Source: Mycobacterium sp. (GTDB lineage Bacteria > Actinomycetota > Actinomycetes > Mycobacteriales > Mycobacteriaceae). From it: a DNA stretch of 64,000 nt. Numbering within the stretch: position 1 is the first letter of the stretch; every line of letters begins with the position of its first letter. The stretch spans positions 101,777 through 165,776 of the forward strand of contig NZ_JAFBAR010000104.1 of the NCBI RefSeq assembly GCF_019247635.1, given 5' to 3'. This document shows positions 36,756 to 49,552 of the stretch, piece after piece. The notes beneath the pieces were generated by a model that worked only from the letters and a program-made list of their open reading frames with translations, did not search any database and was not told the origin of the DNA. The translations under genes and the position numbers were made by a program.

Positions 36756-36817
36756 CGCCGAGCGTGACGTGAGGGCGAGGTTTTTCGTCGTTTTTCGCCC
36801 TCAGAACACGCTCGGCG
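36756..36817. repeat. Nested palindromic element between convergent genes
   Basis: Outer arms CGCCGAGCGTG (36756-36766) and complement (36807-36817); inner arms GAGGGCGA (36771-36778) and TCGCCCTC (36795-36802) with a T-rich loop. It lies in the 234-base gap between the dehydrogenase gene and the NRAMP-related gene, placed to stop both. No gene is seen in this gap. Confidence 0.65.
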
Positions 36818-36908
36818 AAGGACGGGGCTCCGAGCGTTCACTATGGCCGGCCGCCGCATACCAGCACAGAGCCACACCAGTCCGCAACGCCCAACTGCGC
36901 GAAACCGG

Positions 36909-38575
36909 CTAGTGGCCGCTGAGCTGGACAGCCTTGACGATGAGCAGGACCGCACCGACGACGAGATAGCCGCGCAGGGCGATCATGCCGAGCCGGGTGC
37001 CCGGTGACCAGGTGACCGGCTCCAGCAGCGTCAGCGGTGGCATCCGCCAGGTGTTGCGGTCGACGCCTCGCGCCGGCAATTGCGGCGTAGCCGGCGGTGG
37101 CTGGCGGCGCGCCATCCAGCGCAGCGTGGGCACGGCGGCCACGGCGAGCAGAACCAGGGCCAGCGCCAGCCAGCCGGCGACCGCGACGATGTTGAGGCCG
37201 GGAAACAGGGTGGTGGCCATCAGGATTCCCGACAGCAGCAGCAGGGTGCCAACGATCAGCCCGGCGACCCAGTTGAGCCAGCGCCGGTTGACCCACGGCC
37301 CCAACACTTCCCGGTCGTTGCACAGCAGCAGCAGAAACACGCTGGCGCTAGGCAGCAGCAGGCCGGCAAGGGCTTGCACCGCGGTGGTGATCAAACCGAG
37401 CGGGGCACCGGGGATCAGCACGATGACGGCGGCCAGCACCACCATCGCGGTGTAGGACAGGTAGAACTGCTTGGCGTCGGAGAACCCGCGGTGCAACGAG
37501 TGCTTCAGACCGAACACGTCGCCGAACGCGTAGCTGGTTGCCAGGGTGACCGGGGCCGCGCCGAGAATCGAGGCGTCCATCAACACGATCGCGAACACCC
37601 AACCGAGCGCCGAACCGTGTTGGCCGAGCAGGTGCGCGATGGCGCCCGCGTCGCTGAAATTGCCCACCGTGTTGGTGGAACGCGCCGCCCAATCGCCCGT
37701 CATCACCAGCGCCGCGGCGCCGATCACCACCACGAACGCGCCCAACACCGTGTCAGCCCGCTCGTAGGCCATGAACCGGGGCGTGATGCGTTTGTCGACG
37801 ACGTTGGACTGCTGGAAGAACAGCTGCCACGGCGCCACCGTCGTCCCGACGATGGCGATGATCAACAACACGGCGTCCGAGCTCATGCCGCCTGAAATGC
37901 TAGGAACCACAAATGATTTCGCGGCATGTCCCCATTGTGGGTGTGACATCAGGAGCATCGGGATCTGCACGAGGCTGATAGCAATGAATACGAACATGGC
38001 GCGCTCCCAGCGCCGGAAGCTGCCGCTTGCCATGATCGCGACCAGCGCGACCGCCGAGACCGGCACCACGATGTACTTGGAGACGCCGAGGTATTCGGCG
38101 GCCAGGCTGATGCCGATAAATTCGGTGACGATCGTCAAAAAGTTCAGCAGGAACAGGTCGCCGACCGAAAACCAACCCCAGCCGCGGCCGAAACGCTCGT
38201 TGATCAGGCGGGCGTGGCCGACCCCGGTCACCGCGCCGAGTCGCACCACCATTTCCTGGTTGACGATGAGCACCGGGATCAGTAGCAGCAGCACCCATAG
38301 CAGCGAGTAGCCGTAATTCTGGCCGGCCTGGGCGTAGGTGGCGACACCGCCGGCGTCGTTGTCGCCGACCATGACGATGATGCCGGGACCGACGATGGCC
38401 AGCAGCGTCATCAGCCGCGTCTTGAAGGTGCGCGGGTGATCGGTCTCGCCGATGCTGATGCGCCCGAATGCGCCCTCGATGTCACCGACGTGTGCAGAGT
38501 CGAGCACCGCGGTGCGCGCGGGCTCGGCGCGGGGAGGGGGTGGCCCGGGATTGCCGGCGTCTTGCTCGCTTGAGG

Positions 38576-38579
<4 letters not shown>
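36909..38579 (-). CDS. NRAMP-related divalent metal transporter, probable magnesium type
   Basis: 556 residues with a 50-residue soluble N-terminus and about eleven membrane helices. The helix 1 metal motif DPGN of true NRAMP proteins reads Asp75-Ala-Gly77-Gly78 (GDNDAGGVATY). The helix 6 motif MPH reads Ala249-Pro250-Trp251 (TTVAPWQLFFQQS). Loss of the metal-binding Asn and Met is the kind of change seen in NRAMP-related magnesium transporters. The ATG overlaps the stop of the upstream PRC-MgtE_N-CBS gene, supporting magnesium as substrate. Manganese or iron cannot be excluded. Confidence 0.8.
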
Positions 38580-41380
<2,801 letters not shown>

Positions 41381-41388
<8 letters not shown>

Positions 41389-41836
41389 AACGCTGCTGAT
41401 CGTCCATCACACGCCGTCGCCGCATACGCAGGAGATGTTCGAGGCGGTGCTGGCCGGGGCGACCGATCCGGAGATCGAGGGCGTCGACGTTACACGGAGA
41501 CCCGCGCTCACCGTATCGCCGACAGACATGCTGGAGGCCGATGGTTATCTGCTCGGCTCCCCGGCCAACCTGGGCTACATGAGCGGCGCCCTCAAACACG
41601 CATTTGACGTGTGTTACTACCCGTGTCTGGACGCGACCCGGGGACGACCGTTCGGCCTGTATCTGCACGGCAACCAGGGCACCGAGGGCGCCGAGCGTGG
41701 CGTCACCGCCATCACGACGGGTCTGGGATGGGTGAAAGCCGCTGAGTACGTGCTGGTATCGGGCAAACCGAGCAAGGACGACCTGGAGGCGTGCTGGGAA
41801 CTGGGAGCGACGGTCGCCGCTCAGTTGATGGGCTGA
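41381..41836 (+). CDS. Flavodoxin-like FMN protein (Rv2771c-like)
   Basis: 151 residues with a flavodoxin-type phosphate loop (LLIVHHTPSPHTQEMFEAV), the GSPANLGYMSGALKHAFD loop and an aromatic/cysteine stretch (DVCYYPCLDATRG). It probably carries electrons with bound FMN or acts as a quinone reductase; the partner is unknown. Its 3' end overlaps that of the convergent thioesterase gene by 16 bases. Confidence 0.82.
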
Positions 41837-42672
41837 GCCGGCGATTGCAATGGCGGCTTGAACGCATCAGCGGGCTGGGCCAGCGCCAGTGCCGAGCTGG
41901 TGCCGATCGGTCCGTGCCGGTCGAACAGTGTCGCCGCGCCGGTGGCCACCCCGGCCGTGCCGTAGTGGGACTGGGCGGCCAGCCCGAGGTATTCCCCGTC
42001 CGGCAGCCGGCTCGCGGTTACGGTGTAGTCAGCGTTGATGTAGCGTAATCCGCCTGTGCCCCAATGGGTTAGCGAACTCGTGATATCGCCGACGAAGGCC
42101 AGGCGGCAAAACGGGGTGAGCGGGTGGCCATGCACGATCGGACGGAACAAGCGCGTCCACGCGAACTTCTGAGAGTGGGCCTGCTCCCACTCGGCCATGT
42201 CGCCGCCTCCCGGCGTGGGGTTGGTGCCGTAACCCCAGATGAAAAACTGCATGTCGGGCGGGAAACGGTCGGAGTCGGTCGGCAGTGGCGGCATCTCCAC
42301 CGGGGCGGACCACACGCGGCCGTCGGGGTGCTCGCCTCGTCGCAGGAACAGCGCACTGGCCCGAGCGACCGTCGTGCCGTTCTGCACCAGCGCTGCGTCG
42401 ACAAGCTTGATCCGACGACCTTCCCGCTGTATCGAGGTCTCAATCCGCACCGGCTCCAGCAGGACTGGGCGCATCAGGTCAACCGTGAAGCGCGCCGGCT
42501 GAAACGCGGGATCGATGCCGGATTGCTCGATCCCCCAACCCAGCAGGCCTCCGACGGTCTGCCCGCCCATCGCAGCACCCCAGGGACCCCGCGTCAGCGC
42601 GCCCGGCACATAAGAGTCGCCGTCGACAGTGAAGAATGCCTCGGGCATGATGGCGGAATCGTCGATCGTCAC
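41821..42672 (-). CDS. Acyl-CoA thioesterase, double-hotdog type
   Basis: 283 residues. It has the double-hotdog arrangement of mycobacterial TesB/PF13622-like thioesterases: N-terminal FTVDGDSYVPGALTRGPWG, GGQTVGGLLGW and VDLMRPV, and C-terminal LTHWGTGGLRYINADYTVTA. I used the GTG at 42672; a GTG at 42681 is also possible. A minus-strand TATTAT at 42695-42700 may be its -10. It is divergent from the acyl-CoA ligase gene, so it probably balances the same acyl-CoA pool. Confidence 0.82.
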   Translation of the reverse strand: MTIDDSAIMPEAFFTVDGDSYVPGALTRGPWGAAMGGQTVGGLLGWGIEQSGIDPAFQPARFTVDLMRPVLLEPVRIETSIQREGRRIKLVDAALVQNGTTVARASALFLRRGEHPDGRVWSAPVEMPPLPTDSDRFPPDMQFFIWGYGTNPTPGGGDMAEWEQAHSQKFAWTRLFRPIVHGHPLTPFCRLAFVGDITSSLTHWGTGGLRYINADYTVTASRLPDGEYLGLAAQSHYGTAGVATGAATLFDRHGPIGTSSALALAQPADAFKPPLQSPAQPIN

Positions 42673-42711
42673 CGCTATCACGATAGGACACCGGATAATA
42701 AGGAACCGGCC

Positions 42712-44241
42712 ATGACCGAGGTAATCGAGATTCCCCGCACGCGCAACCCTTTTCCGGCAACCGGGGTGTCGAGAGACAGCAACGGCGTCCCGCACTACGA
42801 CGACGTGCCGGCCACGCTGTTGGACATGCTCGCCGAGCAGGTGGACCGTCGCCCAGGGGCCGAGGCACTGGTCGAACTGGGCGCGGATCGGTTGACCTAC
42901 CGGCAGCTGTGGGACCGCGCCTCGCGAGTCGCCGGTGGGCTGCGCGCCGGCGGTCTGCAGCCCGGTGACCCCGTCGCGGTGCGCTATGCGGCGGGAATCA
43001 AATGGGCGCTGGCGTTCTGGGGCACCATAATGGCCGGCGGCATTGCGGTCGCCGTCAATACGCGATCCGCGCAACCGGAGGTCGAATTCGTTCTGTCCGA
43101 CTCCGGTTGCAGGGTGGACCTGGCCGCAGACACACCGCTGCCGGACGGGCAGCCGTACGTGACCGAACAGCTTGACCGCACCGACATCGCCGCGCTGTTC
43201 TACACCTCGGGTACTACGGGTCATCCCAAGGGCGTGCCGACCAGCCACGAAGCATTCGTGACCAACACCGAGAACGCGGTCCGCTGTCTCGAACAGCCAA
43301 GGGACATCGGCGAAGACCTGCGCACCCTCATCTCGGTCCCGTTGTTTCATGTGACCGGTTGCAACTCACAGCTTTTGGCGGCTGCCCGGCTTGGCGGTGC
43401 ATCGGTCATCATGCCGGTGCTCAACCTCGACGAGTTGATCGCCAAACTGCCCGACGAGCGCATCTCACTCATGGTGACGGTGCCTGCGGTGTACTCGCTG
43501 ATGCTGCGGCACAAGGCCTTTGGCGGTACCGATGTTTCCGGCGTGCGCTGGGTGGGTTACGGGGGCGCACCGATCGCGCCGGCGTTGGTGCGCTCGGTCA
43601 AAGAGGCGTTCCCGCAAGCGACGGTGTTCAACGGGTACGGCATGACCGAGACCGCCTCGTTGATGACGGTTCTGCCGGACCGTGATGCCCTCGAGCACGC
43701 CGACTCGGTGGGCTATGCCGTCCCGTCTGTCGATCTCGGCATCGTTGGCTTTGCCGGTGACGAGCCCGGCGTTGGCGAACTGGTCACCCGCGGGGCCAAT
43801 GTGACTACCAGCTACTGGAACCGGCCAGACGCGACCTCGGCCACGATCGTGGACGGCTGGTTGCATACGGGCGACGTGGTGCGGGTCGACGACGCGGGCC
43901 GGGTGCACATCGTCGACCGGCTCAAGGACATCATCATTCGCGGTGGCGAGAACGTCTCCAGCGTCGAGGTGGAGGCCGCGTTGCTATCGGCGCCCAATGT
44001 CGCGGACGCCTGCGTGCTGGCGGTTCCCGACGACGTGCTGGGGGAGAAGGTGGGCGCAGTGCTGTTCGGTGAGCGGATCGACGTCGACTTCGTGCTCGAC
44101 CACTGCCGCACCCAGCTCGCGGATTTCAAAGTTCCGCAATACATCACCGTGACAACCAATGCGCTGCCGCGCAACGCGGGGGGCAAATTACTTAAAGGAA
44201 AGCTCCGCGCGGACGTCGAGTGGGGTCCCGCCCTGCGATGA
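42712..44241 (+). CDS. Acyl-CoA/AMP ligase (FadD-like)
   Basis: 509-residue adenylate-forming enzyme activating a carboxylic acid to its CoA ester. The ATP motif YTSGTTGHPKG lies at 164-174, then GYGMTETASLM, the hinge region DRLKDIIIRGGENVSS and the C-terminal catalytic lysine region GGKLLKGKLR. An AAGGAA site precedes the ATG. Its stop overlaps the carboxylase start (ATGA), so ligase and carboxylase are made together and the ligase probably supplies the carboxylase substrate. Confidence 0.9.
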   Translation: MTEVIEIPRTRNPFPATGVSRDSNGVPHYDDVPATLLDMLAEQVDRRPGAEALVELGADRLTYRQLWDRASRVAGGLRAGGLQPGDPVAVRYAAGIKWALAFWGTIMAGGIAVAVNTRSAQPEVEFVLSDSGCRVDLAADTPLPDGQPYVTEQLDRTDIAALFYTSGTTGHPKGVPTSHEAFVTNTENAVRCLEQPRDIGEDLRTLISVPLFHVTGCNSQLLAAARLGGASVIMPVLNLDELIAKLPDERISLMVTVPAVYSLMLRHKAFGGTDVSGVRWVGYGGAPIAPALVRSVKEAFPQATVFNGYGMTETASLMTVLPDRDALEHADSVGYAVPSVDLGIVGFAGDEPGVGELVTRGANVTTSYWNRPDATSATIVDGWLHTGDVVRVDDAGRVHIVDRLKDIIIRGGENVSSVEVEAALLSAPNVADACVLAVPDDVLGEKVGAVLFGERIDVDFVLDHCRTQLADFKVPQYITVTTNALPRNAGGKLLKGKLRADVEWGPALR

Positions 44242-47200
44242 GTGCGGCCCTGCTCATCGCCAACCGCGGCGAGATCGCGCTCCGAATCATCCGCACGGCA
44301 ACCGAACTGGGCTTGAAGACAGTCGCGGTGTATGCCGCGGACGACGCCGACAGCCCACACGTACACGCGGCCGACGAGGCGATCGGTCTGCCGGGTACCG
44401 GCCCCGCCGCCTACCTGGATCAGGCCGCGATCCTGGCGGCAGCCGAGAAGTCCCGGGCAGACCAGATCCATCCGGGATATGGATTCCTCAGTGAGAACGC
44501 CGAATTCGCGCGTGCCTGTGCGGCAGCCGGCTACACCTTCGTGGGACCGACGGCCGACGTGCTGGTGCTGCTCGGTGACAAGTCCGTTGCCCGCGATGCC
44601 GCGACAGCGGCCGGGATCCCGGTGCTGCCGGCAACACAGGGTCCGAGCAGCATCGAGGACGTCCGCGCGTTGTTCGCCGCCCAGGACGACTCGATCATGA
44701 TCAAGGCGCTCGCCGGTGGCGGCGGTCGCGGACTGCGCAGGGTCGACAGCGCCGACCAGATCGACGACGCCTACCGTCAGTGCGCCGCGGAGGCGCAGCT
44801 CGGCTTCGGCGATCCTGCGGTGTTCGCCGAGGCGCTGCTCCACGACGCCAGGCACATCGAAGTGCAGATCGTCGCGGCGCCGGCAGGCCACCAAACGCGC
44901 GCGCTGGCTCTCGGCGACCGTGACTGCAGCGTTCAGCGCCGCTATCAGAAGCTGGTTGAAATCGCGCCGGCCCAAGGGCTTTCGGACAACCTCCGCAGGC
45001 AGCTGCACCAGGCCGCGGCCCGGCTTTGTGCCCGCGTCGGCCTGCACGGGGTGGCCACCGTCGAATTCCTGGTTACCGCTGACACGTTCGCCTTCCTGGA
45101 GGTCAACCCACGAATTCAGGTGGAACACACCGTCACCGAGGAAGTCACGGGAGTGGATCTGGTGGCCGTACAGCTGGCTATCGCCGCCGGCAAGTCCTAC
45201 TACGAGCTGCGACTACCGGCCGGAATTGCGTCTGACGGAAGCGAAGTCATCGGTGAACCGGTCGCACCCCGAGGAATCGCCATCCAGACCCGGGTCAACA
45301 TGGAAACCTTCGGCCCCGACGGGTCCGTCCTACCCAGCGCGGGGAGCCTGACGGCGTTCTCGCCGCCGAGCGGTCCGGGAGTGCGGGTGGACACCTACGG
45401 TCGGCCCGGCGCGACGCCCAGCCCACGTTACGATTCGTTGTTAGCCAAGGTCATTACGCACACCCGAGGAACGCAGTTTGCGGCCGCGGTGCGCAAGTCG
45501 CGCACGGCGCTGGCCGAGTTCACCATCGAGGGCATCGGCACGAACATCGCATTTCTACGAGAGCTGCTGTCCAACGGGCAATTCCAATCAGGCTGGGTAA
45601 CTACGGCCTTTCTGGACGACAAGCTTCCGGAGTTGGCGGCCGCAGCGTTGTCGGATCGACACCAGGTCCGGGTCGCCCCGGTCGAGCTCTATCCGGGCGA
45701 GGAAGCGTTGCGCGCACAGCTGGCCGGCACCGTGGTCGAGATGACACCCGAGGGAACTGATGTCGGTGCCGAGCACCAACTGGTGGTCCTCGAGGCGATG
45801 AAGATGCAGCACGTGCTGGTGGCCCCGGATGCGTTGCGCACGGTCCGGAATCTGGTGCAACCCGGCCAAGTTGTCGGAACCGGCGACCCGTTGCTGGTCT
45901 ACACCCGCACAGGCGCCCGCACCGAGGGCGAATCATCCTCCGCCACAGCAGATCTTGACCACTCGCGCGCCGACCTGGACGAGGTGCGGCGCCGTCATCT
46001 GCTCACCCTCGACGTGGCTAGGGAATCCGCTGTTGCCAAGCGGCACAAGGCAGGTCGTCGCACCGCCCGGGAGAACATCGCCGACCTGGTCGATCCCGGC
46101 AGCTTCGTCGAGTACGGCGCACTGGCGATTGCCGCGCAGCGCAGCCGGCGCTCGGAAGAGGATCTGATCGCCAACACCCCGGCCGACGGCCTGGTGGCCG
46201 GCTTGGCCAGCGTCGGTGGGGTCGAGACGGTCGTGGTGTCCTACGACTACACCGTGCTGGCCGGAACGCAGGGCATGCGCAACCACGCCAAGACCGATCG
46301 TGTCTTCGAGTTGGCGACCCGGAAGCGCCTGCCGGTGGTGCTATTCGCCGAGGGTGGCGGCGGACGGCCCGGCGATACCGACGTCGGCGGCGCGGCAGGG
46401 CTGGACGTGCCGACGTTTCGGATGCTGGCCGGCCTGAGTGGGCGGGTGCCGTTGGTGTCGATCGTGTCGGGCTACTGCTTCGCCGGCAACGCCGCGCTGG
46501 CCGGGGTGTGCGACGTGATCATCGCGACCCCCGACGCCAACATCGGCATGGGCGGACCGGCCATGATCGAGGGCGGCGGCCTCGGGGTCTATTCGCCGAA
46601 AGCCATCGGGCCGATCGACGTGCAGCGCCACAACGGCGTGGTGAGTATGGTTGCCCGCGACGAGGCGCATGCGGTGGCGCTCGCCAAGCAATACCTGTCG
46701 TACTTCCAGGGCAACTCAGACGACTGGGCGCCCCCCGATCCGCGACTCGCCCGACATGTGGTGCCGCAGAACCGGTTGCGCGCCTACGATGTGCGTCGAG
46801 CGATCGCGTCGATCGTTGACGTCGGTTCGGTGCTGGAGCTGCGTCCCGACTATGGCGTCGGAATCATCACCGCGCTGGTCCGGGTCGAGGGCGCGGCCTA
46901 CGGCCTGATCGCCAACAGCAGCCATCATCTGGGCGGCGCGATCGACGCGGAGGCGGCCGACAAGACGGGGGACTTTCTTGCGGTGTGCGAGTCTTTCCGG
47001 CTGCCGATCGTTTCGCTCTGTGACACACCAGGATTCATGGTCGGCCCAGACGCGGAGAAGGAGGCGGCGGTCCGTCGGTTCGGTCGGCTGTTCGTGCTGG
47101 GCGCCCAGCTGACGGTGCCGCTCGGAATGATCATCTTGCGCAAGGCATACGGACTTGGCGCCATGGCCATGGCCGGCGGTTCGTTTCGCGCCCCGCAGTT

Positions 47201-47444
47201 CACCGTCGCGTGGCCGACCGGCGAGATCGGCGGCATGGGGCTGGAAGGCGCTGTGCGCCTTGGGTTCAGCAAGGAACTAGCGGCCGCGTCCGACGAAATC
47301 GAACGTCAGCAGCTGTTTGACCGTCTAGTGGAGGCCGCCTACCAACACGGCAGGGCGCTGCGGTCGGCCACCTCCTTCGAGCTTGACGACGTCATCGACC
47401 CGGCCGAGACTCGGTCATGGTTGACCCGGCTGTCGGGTCAATGA
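44238..47444 (+). CDS. Single-chain multidomain acyl-CoA carboxylase (LCC type)
   Basis: 1068 residues combining biotin carboxylase (about 1-440: LLIANRGEIALRIIR, GGGGRG ATP loop, EVNPRIQVEHTVTE), a short linker, a biotin carrier domain with biotinyl Lys522 (EAMKMQH), and carboxyltransferase (about 585-1068: TARENIADLVDPGSF, DYTVLAGTQGMRNHAKTDR). This fits the single-chain long-chain acyl-CoA carboxylase characterised from M. avium subsp. paratuberculosis. It makes alpha-carboxyacyl-CoA from acyl-CoA, bicarbonate and ATP. The substrate length here is inferred from that homology. It is coupled to the upstream ligase. Confidence 0.9.
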   Translation: MSAALLIANRGEIALRIIRTATELGLKTVAVYAADDADSPHVHAADEAIGLPGTGPAAYLDQAAILAAAEKSRADQIHPGYGFLSENAEFARACAAAGYTFVGPTADVLVLLGDKSVARDAATAAGIPVLPATQGPSSIEDVRALFAAQDDSIMIKALAGGGGRGLRRVDSADQIDDAYRQCAAEAQLGFGDPAVFAEALLHDARHIEVQIVAAPAGHQTRALALGDRDCSVQRRYQKLVEIAPAQGLSDNLRRQLHQAAARLCARVGLHGVATVEFLVTADTFAFLEVNPRIQVEHTVTEEVTGVDLVAVQLAIAAGKSYYELRLPAGIASDGSEVIGEPVAPRGIAIQTRVNMETFGPDGSVLPSAGSLTAFSPPSGPGVRVDTYGRPGATPSPRYDSLLAKVITHTRGTQFAAAVRKSRTALAEFTIEGIGTNIAFLRELLSNGQFQSGWVTTAFLDDKLPELAAAALSDRHQVRVAPVELYPGEEALRAQLAGTVVEMTPEGTDVGAEHQLVVLEAMKMQHVLVAPDALRTVRNLVQPGQVVGTGDPLLVYTRTGARTEGESSSATADLDHSRADLDEVRRRHLLTLDVARESAVAKRHKAGRRTARENIADLVDPGSFVEYGALAIAAQRSRRSEEDLIANTPADGLVAGLASVGGVETVVVSYDYTVLAGTQGMRNHAKTDRVFELATRKRLPVVLFAEGGGGRPGDTDVGGAAGLDVPTFRMLAGLSGRVPLVSIVSGYCFAGNAALAGVCDVIIATPDANIGMGGPAMIEGGGLGVYSPKAIGPIDVQRHNGVVSMVARDEAHAVALAKQYLSYFQGNSDDWAPPDPRLARHVVPQNRLRAYDVRRAIASIVDVGSVLELRPDYGVGIITALVRVEGAAYGLIANSSHHLGGAIDAEAADKTGDFLAVCESFRLPIVSLCDTPGFMVGPDAEKEAAVRRFGRLFVLGAQLTVPLGMIILRKAYGLGAMAMAGGSFRAPQFTVAWPTGEIGGMGLEGAVRLGFSKELAAASDEIERQQLFDRLVEAAYQHGRALRSATSFELDDVIDPAETRSWLTRLSGQ

Positions 47445-47540
47445 CGGAACCCAATCGAGCGCCAGCCGCTATCCGTGACAGGTGCCGCAGCCAACGCCCG
47501 CCAGGCATCCGCCGCCGGGGTGCCACCAGGGCCGCAGCGC

Positions 47541-47546
47541 TAACAT
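47541..47546 (+). promoter_or_regulatory. -10 element (TAACAT) of fabG5
   Basis: TAACAT in the 160-base gap after the carboxylase gene would give a leader of about 52 bases, with a GAAGGA site before the ATG. A near-palindrome with CCACG/CGTGG arms at 47559-47574 lies within that leader and may be an operator. Confidence 0.35.
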
Positions 47547-47604
47547 TCCAGTCGCGTACCACGTGCACGCGTGGCCGAAATACCCAACGAAGGACCGAGC
47601 GCTA

Positions 47605-48375
47605 ATGACATCACTCGACCTGACCGGCAACACCGCAATAGTCACCGGCGCCTCAAGGGGAATCGGGCTGGCGATCGGGCAGAAGCTCGCCGAGGCAGGC
47701 GCCAACGTCGTGCTCACCGCTCGCAAGCAGGACGCCGCGGACGCCGCCGCGGCACAGGTCGGCGATCGTGCCCTCGGCGTGGGCGCCCACGCCGTCGACG
47801 AGGATGCCGCACGGGTGTGCGTCGACCTCACACTCGACCGCTTCGGCAGCGTGGACATCCTGATCAACAACGCGGGAACCAACCCGGCCTACGGCCCGCT
47901 GATCGATCAGGACCACGCCCGCTTCACCAAGATCTTCGACGTCAACCTGTGGGCGCCGCTGATGTGGACTTCGCTCGTAGTCAAGGCATGGATGGGCGCG
48001 CACGGCGGCTCCGTGGTCAATACGGCTTCAATCGGCGGTATGCACCAATCGCCCGCGATGGGCATGTACAACGCCACCAAGGCCGGGTTGATCCACGTCA
48101 CCAAGCAACTGGCGCTGGAGCTTTCCCCGGGCATCCGGGTCAACGCGATCTGTCCCGGGGTGGTGCGTACCAAGCTGGCCGAGGCGTTGTGGAAAGACCA
48201 CGAGGATCCGTTGTCGAAGAACATCGCGCTGGGCAGAATTGGCGAGCCCGTCGATGTGGCCGGCGCGGTCGCCTTCCTGGTTTCGGACGCGGCCCGTTGG
48301 ATCACCGGCGAGACGATGGTAATCGACGGTGGCCTGCTGCTCGGCGACGCCAAGGGGTTCCGGGATGAGCACTGA
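47605..48375 (+). CDS. fabG5: Short-chain dehydrogenase FabG5
   Basis: 256-residue NAD(P)-dependent SDR (Rv2766c-like). Cofactor motif TGASRGIG near residues 14-21, NNAG, catalytic Ser in TASIGG, Tyr-x3-Lys in MYNATKAG, and a C-terminal ITGETMVIDGGLLLG. It reduces or oxidises a 3-oxo/3-hydroxy group, possibly on an acyl-CoA given the neighbours. The ATG at 47605 was chosen from a longer frame. It overlaps the first fadE by 11 bases. Confidence 0.9.
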   Translation: MTSLDLTGNTAIVTGASRGIGLAIGQKLAEAGANVVLTARKQDAADAAAAQVGDRALGVGAHAVDEDAARVCVDLTLDRFGSVDILINNAGTNPAYGPLIDQDHARFTKIFDVNLWAPLMWTSLVVKAWMGAHGGSVVNTASIGGMHQSPAMGMYNATKAGLIHVTKQLALELSPGIRVNAICPGVVRTKLAEALWKDHEDPLSKNIALGRIGEPVDVAGAVAFLVSDAARWITGETMVIDGGLLLGDAKGFRDEH

Positions 48376-49552
48376 CCTCGACGCGCGGATCCGCGCGCTT
48401 CTCGACGAACACGATCCCGGCGCTACCGAGCCGCGGGATTTTCTCGGCGCTCAGTTCGACGCCGGCCTGGCCTGGGTGCATCTGCCGGTCGGTTTCGGCG
48501 GGTTGGACCTGCCGCGGACCGCTCAGGAACGCGTCAATGTCCAGCTCGCCGCCGCGGGCGCGCCGGTGGGTGGCACGCCGAAGAACTATATCGGCATGGG
48601 GATGGCGGCACCGACCATCGTGGCCTTCGGCACCGATGAACAGAAACGAAAGTTACTGCGCCCGTTATTCATTGGTGATCAGATCTACTGCCAGTTGTTC
48701 AGCGAGCCCGGCGCCGGATCGGACCTGGCCGCGGTGGCCACCCGCGCGGTCCGCGATGGTGACGAATGGATTGTCAACGGCCAAAAGGTCTGGACGTCGC
48801 AGGCACAGCACGCGCAGATGGCCCTCCTGGTCGCGCGCACCGATCCCACCGTGCCCAAACACCTTGGCCTGACGTACTTCCTGTGCGACATGACGCAGCC
48901 CGGCGTCGAAATACGGCCGCTTCGGCAGATCACCGGCGAGGCCGAGTTCAACGAGGTGTTTCTCACCGATGTCCGGGTGCCCGACGCCAACCGGCTTGGC
49001 CCCGAGGGCGGCGGTTGGCGCGTTGCCACTACCACGCTCAACAACGAGCGGGTCGCCATCGGCTTGCGCTCCGGTGCTCCGCGGGAGGGCGGTCACATCG
49101 GCAAGGTCGCTCAGGCTTGGCGCGACGATCCCGGGCTGCGTGATCCGGCGATGCACGACGAACTGATGCGGTTGTGGGTCGACGCGGAGGTGTTGCGCCT
49201 GAGCGGAGAACGGCTGCGACAGCAAATCGTCGCGGGTCAGCCCGGGCCCGAAGGCGCCGGTATGAAGGTAACGTTCGCCACGTTGGCCCAAGCGATTTCG
49301 GGTTTCGAGATCGAGTTACACGGCGAGGCCGGGTTGCGCTACGACGATTGGACACTCCGCAGACCCGAAGTGGTCGACCTGACCGGACGCGGGCCCGGCT
49401 ACCGCTATCTACGGGCACGCGGCAACTCGATCGAGGGCGGCACATCGGAGATCCTGCGCAACACCATCGCCGAGCGAGTGCTTGGCCTGCCGGGCGAACA
49501 CCGCGTCGACAAGGACATCGCCTGGAAAGACCTGAGGGAGCTGGATCGATGA
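48365..49552 (+). CDS. Acyl-CoA dehydrogenase, catalytic subunit of a FadE pair
   Basis: 395 residues. FAD/substrate motifs CQLFSEPGAGSDLAAVATRA and VNGQKVWTSQAQHA; the catalytic glutamate is conserved in SIEGGTSEILRN. The N-terminus is short. Adjacent FadE genes in mycobacteria often form alpha2beta2 tetramers, and the next gene encodes a partner lacking this glutamate. Overlaps with fabG5 (11 bases) and the next fadE (4 bases) indicate coupled synthesis. Confidence 0.88.
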   Translation: MSTDLDARIRALLDEHDPGATEPRDFLGAQFDAGLAWVHLPVGFGGLDLPRTAQERVNVQLAAAGAPVGGTPKNYIGMGMAAPTIVAFGTDEQKRKLLRPLFIGDQIYCQLFSEPGAGSDLAAVATRAVRDGDEWIVNGQKVWTSQAQHAQMALLVARTDPTVPKHLGLTYFLCDMTQPGVEIRPLRQITGEAEFNEVFLTDVRVPDANRLGPEGGGWRVATTTLNNERVAIGLRSGAPREGGHIGKVAQAWRDDPGLRDPAMHDELMRLWVDAEVLRLSGERLRQQIVAGQPGPEGAGMKVTFATLAQAISGFEIELHGEAGLRYDDWTLRRPEVVDLTGRGPGYRYLRARGNSIEGGTSEILRNTIAERVLGLPGEHRVDKDIAWKDLRELDR

